From an uncultured Flavobacteriaceae bacterium (GTDB lineage: Bacteria; Bacteroidota; Bacteroidia; Flavobacteriales; Flavobacteriaceae): DNA of 64,000 nt. Within the stretch, counting starts at the first letter, position 1; each line of letters opens with the position of its first letter. Position numbers and translations under genes: made by a program. Location of the stretch: the NCBI GenBank assembly GCA_943787295.1, contig CALSLW010000001.1, positions 62,001 to 126,000 on the forward strand, in the 5' to 3' direction. Of the stretch, positions 23,128 to 31,516 are shown one piece after another. The notes beneath the pieces were generated by a model. It ran no database searches. It was not told the DNA's origin and saw only the letters and a program-made list of their open reading frames with translations.

Positions 23128-24051
23128 TTATACCAAGACAGTAGTATTCAAATGTTCCTCTATGAATAATTCGATTTTGTCGTAGACATTGATCCCTTCG
23201 GGAACATTTGTTTTGTCAATATTGCTGACTTGCGGACCAAAAATAGAGAGCTGATTATCATAAAACTTGATGAGCTCTTCATGAAATACATGAAGGTAGT
23301 CGTTGATTTCATCTTTGTTTGGTTCAACCGTGACATAAGTCACAAAATGTAGACCGGTACTATAGCTCATTAAGGTTTTAAGACTTTCTGTAGGGATAGA
23401 TTGCCCTAGAGAAATGGTTTTATGCCCTTTGCTTAAAATGAAATAATTCAAAAATAAAATACTTAATTCATGAATTTCATTTGCTGGAAGATAAAGAACA
23501 AAGGTTGGGTTGTTTTTCACAGGAGCATTCGAACGTTGAATGATTTCTGTTTGAATGTGAATCTTTTGTTTAACTAAGTTCGTGATAAAATGTTCATGCG
23601 AAGGAGAGATTGCTCCGGTCTGCCACAAGATTCCTAACTCGTTCATTAACGGGATAAAAATATGCAGATAAATAAAGGAGAAATTGTTCTTAGAGAGTAA
23701 CTCGTCAAAAGTCGCATCAAATAGGATTGTATCAAAATTGACCATCGACAATTTAAACGCATTGATAGACACTTGTTCAGAGTTTGACTTTAATGCAATC
23801 TCACGAACCAAAATTGGAATTTCTTCTTCTTCAAGGTTGGCAATTTTTGATATTTTAAATCCGTGATTATAAAGTAGAGTAATGTTGAGAAGCTTCCTAA
23901 GGCTGTAAAGTGAGTATCGACGTATGTTTGTCGTTGTTCTCTCAGGAGAAAGAAGGTTATATCTTTTTTCCCAAATTCTTATTGTGTGAGCTTTGATACC
24001 CGAGATGTTCTCAAGGTTTTTTATACTAAAGCTGTCTTTTATCCTTTTCAT
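23128..24051 (-). CDS. MerR family regulator with B12-binding domain (CarH/LitR-like)
   Basis: N-terminal MerR winged helix ('SIKNLENISGIKAHTIRIWEKRY', about residues 8-30, with 'RRYSLYSLRKLLNI') followed by a helical cap and a Rossmann-type cobalamin domain. The cap keeps the W-x9-EH motif of CarH ('LWQTGAISPSHEHF'), which binds the adenosyl side of coenzyme B12. The Rossmann part keeps a lower-ligand histidine in 'PANEIHELS' (family E-x-H-x-x-G, final Gly replaced by Ser here). By analogy it represses carotenoid genes in the dark and releases DNA in light. It sits directly upstream of crtB. Confidence 0.88.
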   Translation of the reverse strand: MKRIKDSFSIKNLENISGIKAHTIRIWEKRYNLLSPERTTTNIRRYSLYSLRKLLNITLLYNHGFKISKIANLEEEEIPILVREIALKSNSEQVSINAFKLSMVNFDTILFDATFDELLSKNNFSFIYLHIFIPLMNELGILWQTGAISPSHEHFITNLVKQKIHIQTEIIQRSNAPVKNNPTFVLYLPANEIHELSILFLNYFILSKGHKTISLGQSIPTESLKTLMSYSTGLHFVTYVTVEPNKDEINDYLHVFHEELIKFYDNQLSIFGPQVSNIDKTNVPEGINVYDKIELFIEEHLNTTVLV

Positions 24052-24115
24052 ATGTCTAACGTTTCATTAAGCAAGCTTAAACAAAAATACAAAAAAAATA
24101 TGAATTGTAGAAGAG

Positions 24116-24201
24116 TGCGCACGAGAAGAGTCGAACTTCCACGGGATTTAACTCCCACTAGGCCCTCAACCTAGCGCGTCTACCAATTCCGCCACGTGCG
24201 C
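24116..24201 (-). tRNA. tRNA-Leu (GAG)
   Basis: Class II tRNA with long variable arm. Minus strand: acceptor GCGCACG/CGTGCGC, anticodon stem CTAGG/CCTAG with loop TTGAGGG (anticodon GAG), discriminator A. Confidence 0.95.
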
Positions 24202-24215
24202 TTTAAGGTAGTTAG

Positions 24216-24288
24216 TGACTTGGCTGGGGCTCGAACCCAGGACCCTCTCCTTAAAAGGGAGATGCTCTACCAACTGAGCTACCAAGTC
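24216..24288 (-). tRNA. tRNA-Lys (TTT), copy 1
   Basis: Minus strand: acceptor GACTTGG/CCAAGTC, anticodon loop CTTTTAA in stem TCTCC/GGAGA (anticodon TTT), T loop TTCGAGC. Identical to the copy 9 bases away. Confidence 0.95.
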
Positions 24289-24297
24289 CAAAAAAAG

Positions 24298-24370
24298 TGA
24301 CTTGGCTGGGGCTCGAACCCAGGACCCTCTCCTTAAAAGGGAGATGCTCTACCAACTGAGCTACCAAGTC
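24298..24370 (-). tRNA. tRNA-Lys (TTT), copy 2
   Basis: Exact duplicate of the neighbouring tRNA-Lys, in the same orientation and separated by nine bases; probably one precursor containing both copies and tRNA-Leu. Confidence 0.95.
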
Positions 24371-24460
24371 GTTACTTTTTGAGGCTGCAAATATACAAGC
24401 AAAAATTAATAATTCATCATCTTATTGCCTAAATTTATAGCCAATTAAAAATCAGCTAGA

Positions 24461-24982
24461 GTGAATGCTATTTTCCTTTTAGGTTACATGGGTTGTGGTA
24501 AGTCTACCATCGGTAAAAGTTTAGCACAGAAATTAAACATATCCTTTATAGATTTAGATCAAGTAATTGAAAATCAAGAGAATGAATCTATTAAAGCGAT
24601 TTTTGATAAAAGAGGAGAGCTTTATTTTCGCAAAGCAGAGCGACAAGCTTTACAGCAGTTAATTGCTCAACAAAACTCGGGGGTTATATCCCTAGGCGGT
24701 GGAACACCTTGTTATTTTGAGAACATGAATGACCTTGCTCAATCAAAGCATTATTCTATTTATCTAAAAGCTTCTATCCCAACTTTAGTGGGGCGTTTAA
24801 AAGATGAAAAAGTGATGAGACCCATGATAGATCATTTGACAGATGATGCCGCACTCACAGAGTTCATCGGGAAGCATCTTTTTGAAAGAAATGCGTTTTA
24901 TCAAAAAGCTAAAACCGTTTTTACTATCGATGGTTTATCGGTAGATGAAATTGTGGACGATTTGATAAAAAGCCTAGCTTAA
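24461..24982 (+). CDS. aroK: Shikimate kinase
   Basis: Phosphorylates shikimate at O3 in the aromatic amino acid pathway. P-loop 'LLGYMGCGKST' (about residues 6-16), shikimate-binding 'DLDQVIE' and 'FRKAERQAL', 'VISLGGGTPCY' and the LID arginine in 'EKVMRPMI'. 173 aa. The start is GTG at 24461; the next in-frame ATG is inside the P-loop, so GTG is required. The 3' end overlaps the convergent phosphoribosyltransferase by 9 bases. Confidence 0.95.
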   Translation: MNAIFLLGYMGCGKSTIGKSLAQKLNISFIDLDQVIENQENESIKAIFDKRGELYFRKAERQALQQLIAQQNSGVISLGGGTPCYFENMNDLAQSKHYSIYLKASIPTLVGRLKDEKVMRPMIDHLTDDAALTEFIGKHLFERNAFYQKAKTVFTIDGLSVDEIVDDLIKSLA

Positions 24983-25477
24983 GTAAACGCCTGTTTCATT
25001 TCCAGAGAAGACTACTTCAATATGTTCGTTTAAATTGGTCGAAAGAGAAATTCCTTTAAAGTCTGCTTTTACTGGGTATTTTTTGTGATTGCGATTGACT
25101 AATACCGCCGTATTTAATTGTGCTAAGGGAACTTCCAAAAGATATTTCACCGCATACATCAAGGTGCTACCAGTATTCAATACATCATCTACAACCACCA
25201 CAGATTGATTTTTTAAATCATCGAGCTGGTGGGAACATTCGACAGGGGATAATGGCGCTCTTTTATTGACCACCAGTTGGATCAGATGTACTTTAAGGCT
25301 AGAAATATCCTCTAAGTAAGTCTTGATTTTTTGAGCATATAGTTCACCATTTTTAACTATCCCAGCTAAATAAATTTCGCGTTGCTCAAAATTTGCTTCA
25401 TATATTTGATACGCTATTCGCTGGGTACAGTGCTCTATTTTTGTCGCATCGAAAATTAGTCCGTTTGTTTTTGGCAT
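24974..25477 (-). CDS. Phosphoribosyltransferase family protein
   Basis: Type I PRTase fold, 167 aa. The PRPP-binding loop is 'SVVVVDDVLNTGSTLMYAV' (about residues 95-113), preceded by the flexible-loop region. The N-terminal 'YQIYEANFEQREIYLAGIVKNG' resembles PyrR and other pyrimidine-type PRTases, so a uracil phosphoribosyltransferase or regulator role is possible, but the substrate is not certain. The ATG at 25477 (MPKTNGLIF) is the family start; a longer upstream frame exists but runs into the opposite-strand promoter region. Confidence 0.85.
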   Translation of the reverse strand: MPKTNGLIFDATKIEHCTQRIAYQIYEANFEQREIYLAGIVKNGELYAQKIKTYLEDISSLKVHLIQLVVNKRAPLSPVECSHQLDDLKNQSVVVVDDVLNTGSTLMYAVKYLLEVPLAQLNTAVLVNRNHKKYPVKADFKGISLSTNLNEHIEVVFSGNETGVYLS

Positions 25478-25565
25478 GATGATGGATATATAAAACAAAG
25501 GTAGAAATATTTGACCTGAAACTGGTCGATTGTTTAATTTTACCTTTAAAGAAAACCCATTTCTT

Positions 25566-26003
25566 ATGAAAAAAATCTTTTTTATTTTATCGCTGTTTAT
25601 TCCTTTGGCCATATATGGCCAAAACAAAAACATTGACCCCACTTTACTTGCAGTAGAGGGTTATGATCTAGTGAGTTATTTTACTGAAAAAGCGCCTCAA
25701 AAAGGCTTAGAACAACATCAATTTAGTTGGGAAGGAGCGAGGTATTTGTTCTCTTCTGCTAAAAATAAGAATACCTTTAAAACGCATCCAGAAAAGTACC
25801 TGCCCGCTTATGGCGGTTGGTGTGCTTATGCAATGACTAGAGGCAAAGAAGTTGAGATAAACCCAAAAGCGTATTATATTCAACAAGAACAATTATATCT
25901 TTTTTATAAAACTAATTGGGTAGATACTCAGGCAAAATGGATTAAAGATCACGCTAATTATAAGGCTAAAGCAGATGATATGTGGGCCAAAAAAATGCAA
26001 TAG
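25566..26003 (+). CDS. YHS domain-containing exported protein
   Basis: 146 aa with signal peptide (MKKIFFILSLFIPLAIYGQ). The mature part is one YHS domain: 'VEGYDLVSYF' (about residues 29-38), 'FSSAKNKNTFKTHPEKYLPAYGGWCAYAM' in two parts. YHS domains bind metal or sense it in transporters; the role of the free periplasmic form is unknown. The next gene starts 7 bases after the stop. The signal-peptide region includes a 14-base DNA palindrome GGCCATATATGGCC. Confidence 0.85.
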   Translation: MKKIFFILSLFIPLAIYGQNKNIDPTLLAVEGYDLVSYFTEKAPQKGLEQHQFSWEGARYLFSSAKNKNTFKTHPEKYLPAYGGWCAYAMTRGKEVEINPKAYYIQQEQLYLFYKTNWVDTQAKWIKDHANYKAKADDMWAKKMQ

Positions 26004-26010
26004 AAAATTA

Positions 26011-27021
26011 ATGAAGATCAAACGACTATTTCGTTTTGAGTTTTGGCCTTTTTGGCTGTTCTATATCCCGACCTACTTTAATTGGTCGGTTTTAGCCATA
26101 AAAGCGCGATATACGACCTACTTTACTGCGACAAATCCCTTGATGAATAACAGTGGTGCTGTAAATGTTTCTAAGCTGGAGTATTTGTCAAAATTGCCCG
26201 CGAAATGGGTGCCGAAAGCTAAGTTGATTAATAGCTCAATCCCTGCAAATGATTTAAAAAACGCCTTTGATGCCTTAGCGACAGATTTTCCAGTGATTTT
26301 AAAGCCAGATAAAGGCGAAAGAGGAAAAGAAGTTTTTTTGATTCAGGATTTTGATCAATTAGTCGAAAAAGTCAAAAACAGTCACTATTCGACCTTATTA
26401 CTACAAACTTATTGTAGCTATCCTAACGAGGCTGGAATTCTTTTCTATCGCTATCCCAATCAAAAACAGGGGGTAATAAGTTCTGTCACGACAAAAGAAT
26501 TTTGTGTTTTGAAAGGAGATGGGCAGTCAAGCTGGGAAGAATTGCTTCGCAAAAATATGCGTGTAAAACACAGGCTTGAAGACCTTTTAAAGCGCACAAC
26601 CATAAATTGGCAGGACATTCCCTCTAAAGGAACGCATCAATTGATTGAGCCCATAGGTAGTCACAATCTAGGAACAAAATTCACTAATGGGATTAAGTTA
26701 AATTCTACTATTCTTGAAAGAAGAATCAATCAATGGGCAGATCAATTACCGGGCTTTTATTACGGTCGTTTTGATGTTAAATACAAAGATTGGAATAGTC
26801 TTCTAAAGGGAGAAGATTTTTCTCTTATGGAGATTAACGGCGTCAATGCAGAGCCCACTCATATATATCACCCAGGCTATGGCATACTTAAAGCTTACCG
26901 TGATATTTTTTCACATATGAAAATAATTTATGAAATTAGTGAACAGAACCGCTCTCTGGGAATAAAACCCAAAAGGCTTCTACCATTTTTAACCGAATTG
27001 ATTAAAACAGCGACACGCTAA
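26011..27021 (+). CDS. ATP-grasp domain protein (D-Ala-D-Ala ligase-like)
   Basis: 336 aa. A membrane-like aromatic N-terminus ('FEFWPFWLFYIPTYFNW') precedes an ATP-grasp domain: 'PVILKPDKGERGKEVFLI' (about residues 91-108, ATP-binding Lys), 'LLLQTYCSYPNEAGIL', and the metal-binding acidic end 'FSLMEINGVNAEPTHIY'. ATP-grasp enzymes form amide or peptide-like bonds; the partner substrates are not known. It could act on a small peptide or on a cell-envelope sugar. It is probably expressed with the YHS and DinB genes around it. Confidence 0.8.
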   Translation: MKIKRLFRFEFWPFWLFYIPTYFNWSVLAIKARYTTYFTATNPLMNNSGAVNVSKLEYLSKLPAKWVPKAKLINSSIPANDLKNAFDALATDFPVILKPDKGERGKEVFLIQDFDQLVEKVKNSHYSTLLLQTYCSYPNEAGILFYRYPNQKQGVISSVTTKEFCVLKGDGQSSWEELLRKNMRVKHRLEDLLKRTTINWQDIPSKGTHQLIEPIGSHNLGTKFTNGIKLNSTILERRINQWADQLPGFYYGRFDVKYKDWNSLLKGEDFSLMEINGVNAEPTHIYHPGYGILKAYRDIFSHMKIIYEISEQNRSLGIKPKRLLPFLTELIKTATR

Positions 27022-27027
27022 TCCCCT

Positions 27028-27510
27028 ATGAATCTTCACTTACAATTATGGCAAGATCTTATTGATTTGTGCCAGTCTTTAACCCCAGAACAATACACTT
27101 TTGAGTGTAAAATGCTCAATGGGGTGTCTATCGCAGAACATTTACGTCATTCTTATGAGTTTTACCATTGTTTACTTTTAGGCCTTTCGGCCAAAGAGAT
27201 CAACTATGAAAACCGTTTAAGAGATCGCACTATCGAAAGTAATCTTGATTACGCCATCATTCGCATGATTGAACTCAAAGCGCAGCTGGAATCCCCGCAT
27301 GAAGATGTTAGAATAAAATTGTTTTCAAAAGAAGCGCAAAATAACTTGGTCAATACCTCCTTTGAAAGAGAGTTAGTGTACTGTTTAGATCATGCTATCC
27401 ATCATCAGGCCTTGATTAAAATAGGACTTAAAGAACAAGAGCTCTCTCATTTAGTCAGTCAAGACTTTGGCGTAGCCTATTCAACATTGCGCTATAGAAA
27501 GCAGCATTAA
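27028..27510 (+). CDS. DinB family protein
   Basis: 160-aa four-helix-bundle protein of the DinB/YfiT type. Histidines at 'SIAEHLRHSYEFYHCL' (about residues 33-48) and 'CLDHAIHHQALIKIG' (about 119-133) match the metal triad of this superfamily, which includes thiol-dependent transferases. In bacillithiol producers some members are bacillithiol-S-transferases, a possible link to bshB1, but this is inference. Overlaps the convergent Hsp15-like gene by 4 bases. Confidence 0.8.
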   Translation: MNLHLQLWQDLIDLCQSLTPEQYTFECKMLNGVSIAEHLRHSYEFYHCLLLGLSAKEINYENRLRDRTIESNLDYAIIRMIELKAQLESPHEDVRIKLFSKEAQNNLVNTSFERELVYCLDHAIHHQALIKIGLKEQELSHLVSQDFGVAYSTLRYRKQH

Positions 27511-27893
27511 TCTTGCTTTGTCGTGGGTTCGTCGTCTAAAAAGTCGTCTAAATCACGACGATCTCTTTTGGTGGGGCGACCTTCTCCTTTTTCGCGATAA
27601 TAGTCTTGAGATAATTTTTGCAATTCCCGTTGTTCAAAGGCAGATCTAGGGGTGGTATCCATGCGATAAATGTCGACTAATTTTGCGCCTAGCCTTGATT
27701 TTGGGATGTCTAAAACAGTGCATTGATAGATGATTTGATCTTTTCTAATCTCTAATTTATCCTGTCTTAAAACTTCTCGCGAGGGTTTGACCACCTGTCC
27801 ATTAATTTTCACTTGACCTTTTTTACAAGCAGAACTGGCAATATTACGCGATTTAAAATAGCGTAAGCACCACAGATATTGGTCAATTCTCAT
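27507..27893 (-). CDS. S4-domain RNA-binding protein (Hsp15-like)
   Basis: 128 aa; the N-terminal S4 domain starts at once ('MRIDQYLWCLRYFKSRN', 'CKKGQVKINGQVVKPS') and binds structured RNA. The family heat-shock protein HslR rescues stalled 50S subunits carrying nascent peptides. The C-terminal part is basic ('GRPTKRDRRDLDDFL') and typical of Bacteroidota members. Convergent with the DinB gene. Confidence 0.9.
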   Translation of the reverse strand: MRIDQYLWCLRYFKSRNIASSACKKGQVKINGQVVKPSREVLRQDKLEIRKDQIIYQCTVLDIPKSRLGAKLVDIYRMDTTPRSAFEQRELQKLSQDYYREKGEGRPTKRDRRDLDDFLDDEPTTKQD

Positions 27894-27960
27894 TTAAAAT
27901 AGCGTTAAAGTTCGCCACTAAAATAAAGTAAAATTGTATCTTGCGCCACAAATTTTGAAC

Positions 27961-28857
27961 ATGAAATTCGCAAAAATATTCTTCCCTTTACTATTGGCCT
28001 TTACGCTGTTTGTTACAGCTTGTGGGTCTGATAATGATGAAGAGGAAACCGTTGAGCTTAACGATCTTTTTGAACAATCACAGACAGACGATGAATTGAT
28101 TAATGAGTATCTTCAAACTCATACGTATAACTATGAAGACTTTCTAGATCAAAGCATTGAAGAACCTAGCATAAGTATTGATACCCTTGCTGGAAATAAT
28201 GCAGCGAAAACACCCTTAAGTGATTTAGTTGCTTTTACTGAAGTAGATGTCACTAATAGTGAAGGGGAAGAGGTTAGCCATAAACTTTATTACCTTGTCG
28301 CTCGTCAAGGTGTAAGAGTAGAAGATCGCGCTACTGTAGTAGATTCTGTATATCTGTCCTATCGCGGGAGTTTATTAGATGGTACAGAATTCGATGAAAG
28401 TATTTTCCCAATATGGTTTGACAATGCAAATGTAATCCGTGGTTTTAGCTATGGAGCACAGTTTTTTGCACCAGGAAACTTTACCCAAAGCAGTAATGGA
28501 TTAATTGACTTTAGCGACTTTGGTCAGGGTTTAATATTTATGCCGTCAGGTTTAGGATACTTTGGTAACTCACAACTAAATATTCCAGCTTATTCTCCAC
28601 TTATCTTTAGCCTTAAAGTTTATACCACTAATCAAGCAGATCATGATGCAGATGGTATTTTATCTTTTCATGAAGATGTTGATGGGGATGGTAACCCATA
28701 CAACGACGATACAGATGAAGATGGCATTGCTAATTTTGTAGATGCAGATGATGACGGTGATGGTATTTTTACCGTTAACGAATATGATCAGGATGGAGAC
28801 GGTAACCCAGACGACACAGACGGCGACGGGATTCCAGATTATTTAGATAACGAATAG
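27961..28857 (+). CDS. FKBP-type peptidylprolyl isomerase lipoprotein with calcium-type repeats
   Basis: 298 aa. Lipoprotein signal ending 'LFVTACGSDND' (Cys about residue 20). An acidic linker leads to an FKBP-type domain ('VDSVYLSYRGSLLDGTEFDES', 'LIFMPSGLGYFG') in roughly residues 125-225. The C-terminus carries repeated D-x-D-x-D-G motifs ('DHDADGIL', 'DVDGDGNPYND', 'DADDDGDGI', 'DQDGDGNPDDTDGDGIPDY'), as in thrombospondin type 3 and EF-hand-like calcium-binding tails. Likely an outer-envelope folding factor whose stability depends on calcium. I start at the ATG at 27961. Confidence 0.88.
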   Translation: MKFAKIFFPLLLAFTLFVTACGSDNDEEETVELNDLFEQSQTDDELINEYLQTHTYNYEDFLDQSIEEPSISIDTLAGNNAAKTPLSDLVAFTEVDVTNSEGEEVSHKLYYLVARQGVRVEDRATVVDSVYLSYRGSLLDGTEFDESIFPIWFDNANVIRGFSYGAQFFAPGNFTQSSNGLIDFSDFGQGLIFMPSGLGYFGNSQLNIPAYSPLIFSLKVYTTNQADHDADGILSFHEDVDGDGNPYNDDTDEDGIANFVDADDDGDGIFTVNEYDQDGDGNPDDTDGDGIPDYLDNE

Positions 28858-28866
28858 GCTAGAAGA

Positions 28867-29502
28867 TTAATTGTCTTCTTGTCGATTCCTGTTGTTTCGT
28901 TTCAAGCGTAAGTCATAAGACGCACTCAAAATCCATTGTTTTGCGCGAGTATCAACTCTTCCTGCAATATCAACATCGTTATTCCCTAAAATAAGGACTT
29001 CATTATCAGTAAATCCACGTTCAAAACGAATCCCTAAACCAAAGCGGCCTAATTTTAAGCGGGTGCCAATTTGAAGCCCAATGGTAAAGTTTTCTTCAAG
29101 ATCCCCAAGGGTAACTTCCTTTCCTTTCTCATTTAAGATGTATTGAAAAGAGGGGCCAGCAAAAATACTTAAAGGACCTAGGATTTTATATCCCAATAAT
29201 ACAGGGGCCTCGAGTTTACTTAGAGCGATGGTTTGGGTATCGTCGAACTGACTAACACTTTGACTAAATTGAAGCTCTGGCCTTAAGTAAAAAGTCAAGA
29301 GATTTAAATTCCCAAAAACCCCAATATGAAAGCCTGTCTGGGCATCAGATTGGAAATTTTCAAGACCTAATTCAGTGGGGTTAAGATCTCCAAAGGAATC
29401 ATAATTTACCCCGCCCTTCACCCCATAACTGAATTGGGCGAAAAGTGGGGTAAAACAGATTAGACATAGTAGGAGCGTAAAGGTAGATTGAAGAGTTTTC
29501 AT
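28867..29502 (-). CDS. PorT-like outer-membrane beta-barrel protein
   Basis: Signal peptide (cleavage after about 'FTPLFAQ'), then 'FSYGVKGGVNYDSFGDL', the typical start of Bacteroidota barrel proteins, and strand-like stretches ending 'WILSASYDLRL' plus a basic tail. 211 aa suits an eight-strand barrel. Partner unknown. Its start is one base from the end of the transketolase C-terminal gene, suggesting co-transcription. Confidence 0.8.
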   Translation of the reverse strand: MKTLQSTFTLLLCLICFTPLFAQFSYGVKGGVNYDSFGDLNPTELGLENFQSDAQTGFHIGVFGNLNLLTFYLRPELQFSQSVSQFDDTQTIALSKLEAPVLLGYKILGPLSIFAGPSFQYILNEKGKEVTLGDLEENFTIGLQIGTRLKLGRFGLGIRFERGFTDNEVLILGNNDVDIAGRVDTRAKQWILSASYDLRLKRNNRNRQEDN

Positions 29503-29503
29503 T

Positions 29504-30457
29504 TTATTTGCGTTGAATTATTTTTTCTGATGCGGCTACGATTGCTTTTGCATTTAAACCGTATTTATCCATTAATTGCGCTGGAGTTCCAGATTCACCA
29601 AAGGTATCTTTAGTCGCAATAAATTCTTGTGGGGTAGGTGTGTTTTCTGCTAGTACACGTGCAACACTTTCGCCTAGACCACCTAAAAAGTTGTGCTCTT
29701 CTGCAGTGACGATCGCCCCTGTTTTAGCAACAGACTTTAAAATGATGTCGTTGTCTAAAGGTTTGATGGTGTGAATGTTGATAACTTCGGCAGAGATGCC
29801 TTTTTCGTTTAATGTTTTAGCGGCTTCTAGCGCTTCCCATACCAAATGTCCAGTAGCGACAATGGTAACATCACTTCCTTCTTGTAAAAGTAGACCTTTC
29901 CCAATTTCAAAGCTTTGATCTGCAGGAGTGAAGTTAGCCACTTTTGGACGACCAAAACGCAAATAAACAGGACCATCATAGTCTGCAATGGCCATGGTAG
30001 CTGCTTTAGTTTGGTTAAAGTCGCAAGGGTTAATAACAACCATTCCTGGAAGCATTTTCATTAAACCGATATCTTCTAAAATTTGGTGCGTCGCACCATC
30101 TTCTCCCAAGGTTACCCCTGCGTGAGAAGCACAAATTTTCACATTTTTTCCAGAGTAGGCGATCGATTGACGAATTTGATCGTAAACACGTCCAGTAGAG
30201 AAATTAGCAAAGGTTCCAGTAAAAGGGATTTTCCCCCCTATGGTAAGACCAGCTGCAATTCCCATCATGTTCGCTTCTGCGATACCGATTTGGAAAAAGC
30301 GATCGGGATTCTCTTCAATAAATTGATCCATTTTTAGAGAACCAATAAGGTCTGCGCATAGTGCCACAACATTAGGGTTTGTTCTCCCAAGCTCTGTAAG
30401 CCCAGCACCAAAGCCCGAACGGGTGTCCTGTGATCCTTGATTGATGTATTCTTTCAT
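29504..30457 (-). CDS. Transketolase, C-terminal subunit
   Basis: 317 aa corresponding to the pyrimidine-binding and C-terminal domains of transketolase. Marks: 'RSGFGAGLTELG', 'FFQIGIAEANMMGIAAGL' (catalytic Glu), 'VYLRFGRPK', and the C-terminal domain 'VTIVATGHLVWEALEAA', 'GIVTAEEHNFLGGLGESV' in part. The N-terminal half is a separate gene upstream, the two-gene arrangement common in Bacteroidota and archaea. Acts in the pentose phosphate pathway on ketose/aldose phosphates. Confidence 0.93.
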   Translation of the reverse strand: MKEYINQGSQDTRSGFGAGLTELGRTNPNVVALCADLIGSLKMDQFIEENPDRFFQIGIAEANMMGIAAGLTIGGKIPFTGTFANFSTGRVYDQIRQSIAYSGKNVKICASHAGVTLGEDGATHQILEDIGLMKMLPGMVVINPCDFNQTKAATMAIADYDGPVYLRFGRPKVANFTPADQSFEIGKGLLLQEGSDVTIVATGHLVWEALEAAKTLNEKGISAEVINIHTIKPLDNDIILKSVAKTGAIVTAEEHNFLGGLGESVARVLAENTPTPQEFIATKDTFGESGTPAQLMDKYGLNAKAIVAASEKIIQRK

Positions 30458-30474
30458 CTTTAAATATTATTCGA

Positions 30475-31320
30475 TTAATAATCCCCTAAGGTCTCAGGGT
30501 TTTGTGCTAGGGCACTTTCTAATTGTTCGTCGTTAGGTGCTTTTCCGTGCCATGCGTGGGTATGCATCATAAAGTCTACACCGTTCCCCATTTCTGTTTT
30601 TAATAAGATACAGATGGGTTTTCCGTTGCCTGACATAGATTTAGCTTCGCGTAAAGCATTACCGATAGCAGTAAGGTCATTACCTTCTTCTACTGTAAGT
30701 ACTTCCCAACCGAAGGCTTTAAATTTTCCTTCTACACTTCCCATGGGTAGAACTTTGTCAGTAGAACCGTCAATTTGTTTTCCATTGAGGTCAACTGTTG
30801 CAATAAGATTATCCACCTTTTTTGCTGCGGCATACATAATAGCTTCCCAGTTTTGACCTTCTTGTAATTCCCCATCTCCCATTAAAGCATAAACCATATG
30901 GCTGTCTTTGTTGAGTTTTTTCGCTTGAGCTGCACCAATAGCAACCGACAAACCTTGCCCTAAAGAACCAGAGGCAATTCTAATCCCTGGTAAACCCTCG
31001 TGTGTGGTAGGGTGCCCTTGTAATCGAGAATCGATCAAACGAAAAGTGTTTAACTCTTCTACTGGGAAATATCCTCTACGAGCGAGAACACTATAAAATA
31101 CAGGGGAGATATGGCCATTCGATAAAAAGAAAACATCTTCGTTAATTCCGTCCATATCAAAGCCCTCTTTGAGTTCCATGATTTCGTTATAGAGACTAAC
31201 AAAAAATTCGGCACATCCCAGTGATCCTCCTGGGTGACCAGAGTTTACCTTGTGTACCATGCGAAGAATGTCTCGTCTTACTTGTGTGACGATATCCTGC
31301 GATGAGTGTGTTGTTGACAT
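30475..31320 (-). CDS. Transketolase, N-terminal (TPP-binding) subunit
   Basis: 281 aa with the thiamine diphosphate site: 'VNSGHPGGSLGCAEFF' at the start, 'GSLGQGLSVAIGAA', 'YALMGDGELQEGQNWEAIMYA' in part (GDG..N metal motif), and 'HTHAWHGKAP' near the end. It pairs with the downstream gene to form the holoenzyme. On the minus strand a TATTTTTG box (31346-31339) is a plausible promoter. Confidence 0.93.
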   Translation of the reverse strand: MSTTHSSQDIVTQVRRDILRMVHKVNSGHPGGSLGCAEFFVSLYNEIMELKEGFDMDGINEDVFFLSNGHISPVFYSVLARRGYFPVEELNTFRLIDSRLQGHPTTHEGLPGIRIASGSLGQGLSVAIGAAQAKKLNKDSHMVYALMGDGELQEGQNWEAIMYAAAKKVDNLIATVDLNGKQIDGSTDKVLPMGSVEGKFKAFGWEVLTVEEGNDLTAIGNALREAKSMSGNGKPICILLKTEMGNGVDFMMHTHAWHGKAPNDEQLESALAQNPETLGDY

Positions 31321-31516
31321 TGATTAAATTTTATTATACAAAAATAATTGTTCATGCTTAATTATTGGCCTATTTATCTCAGGAACTTATCACAGATTAC
31401 CAACATTTTTTTGGACAGTGCTTATGAATCAATCTTTTGTTTGCAAATTAATATTTCTACAATAGCATTTTCTTCAATCCTAAGCACTTCCGTATCTTTG
31501 CTCCTTAAATATTTTG

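Noticed and set aside
24216-24370. CRISPR-like direct repeat
   Set aside because: The two identical 73-base units are tandem tRNA-Lys genes. No CRISPR array was seen anywhere in the window.
25608-25621. Palindrome GGCCATATATGGCC
   Set aside because: It lies within the signal-peptide codons of the YHS gene and is explained by coding; no matching copies seen nearby.
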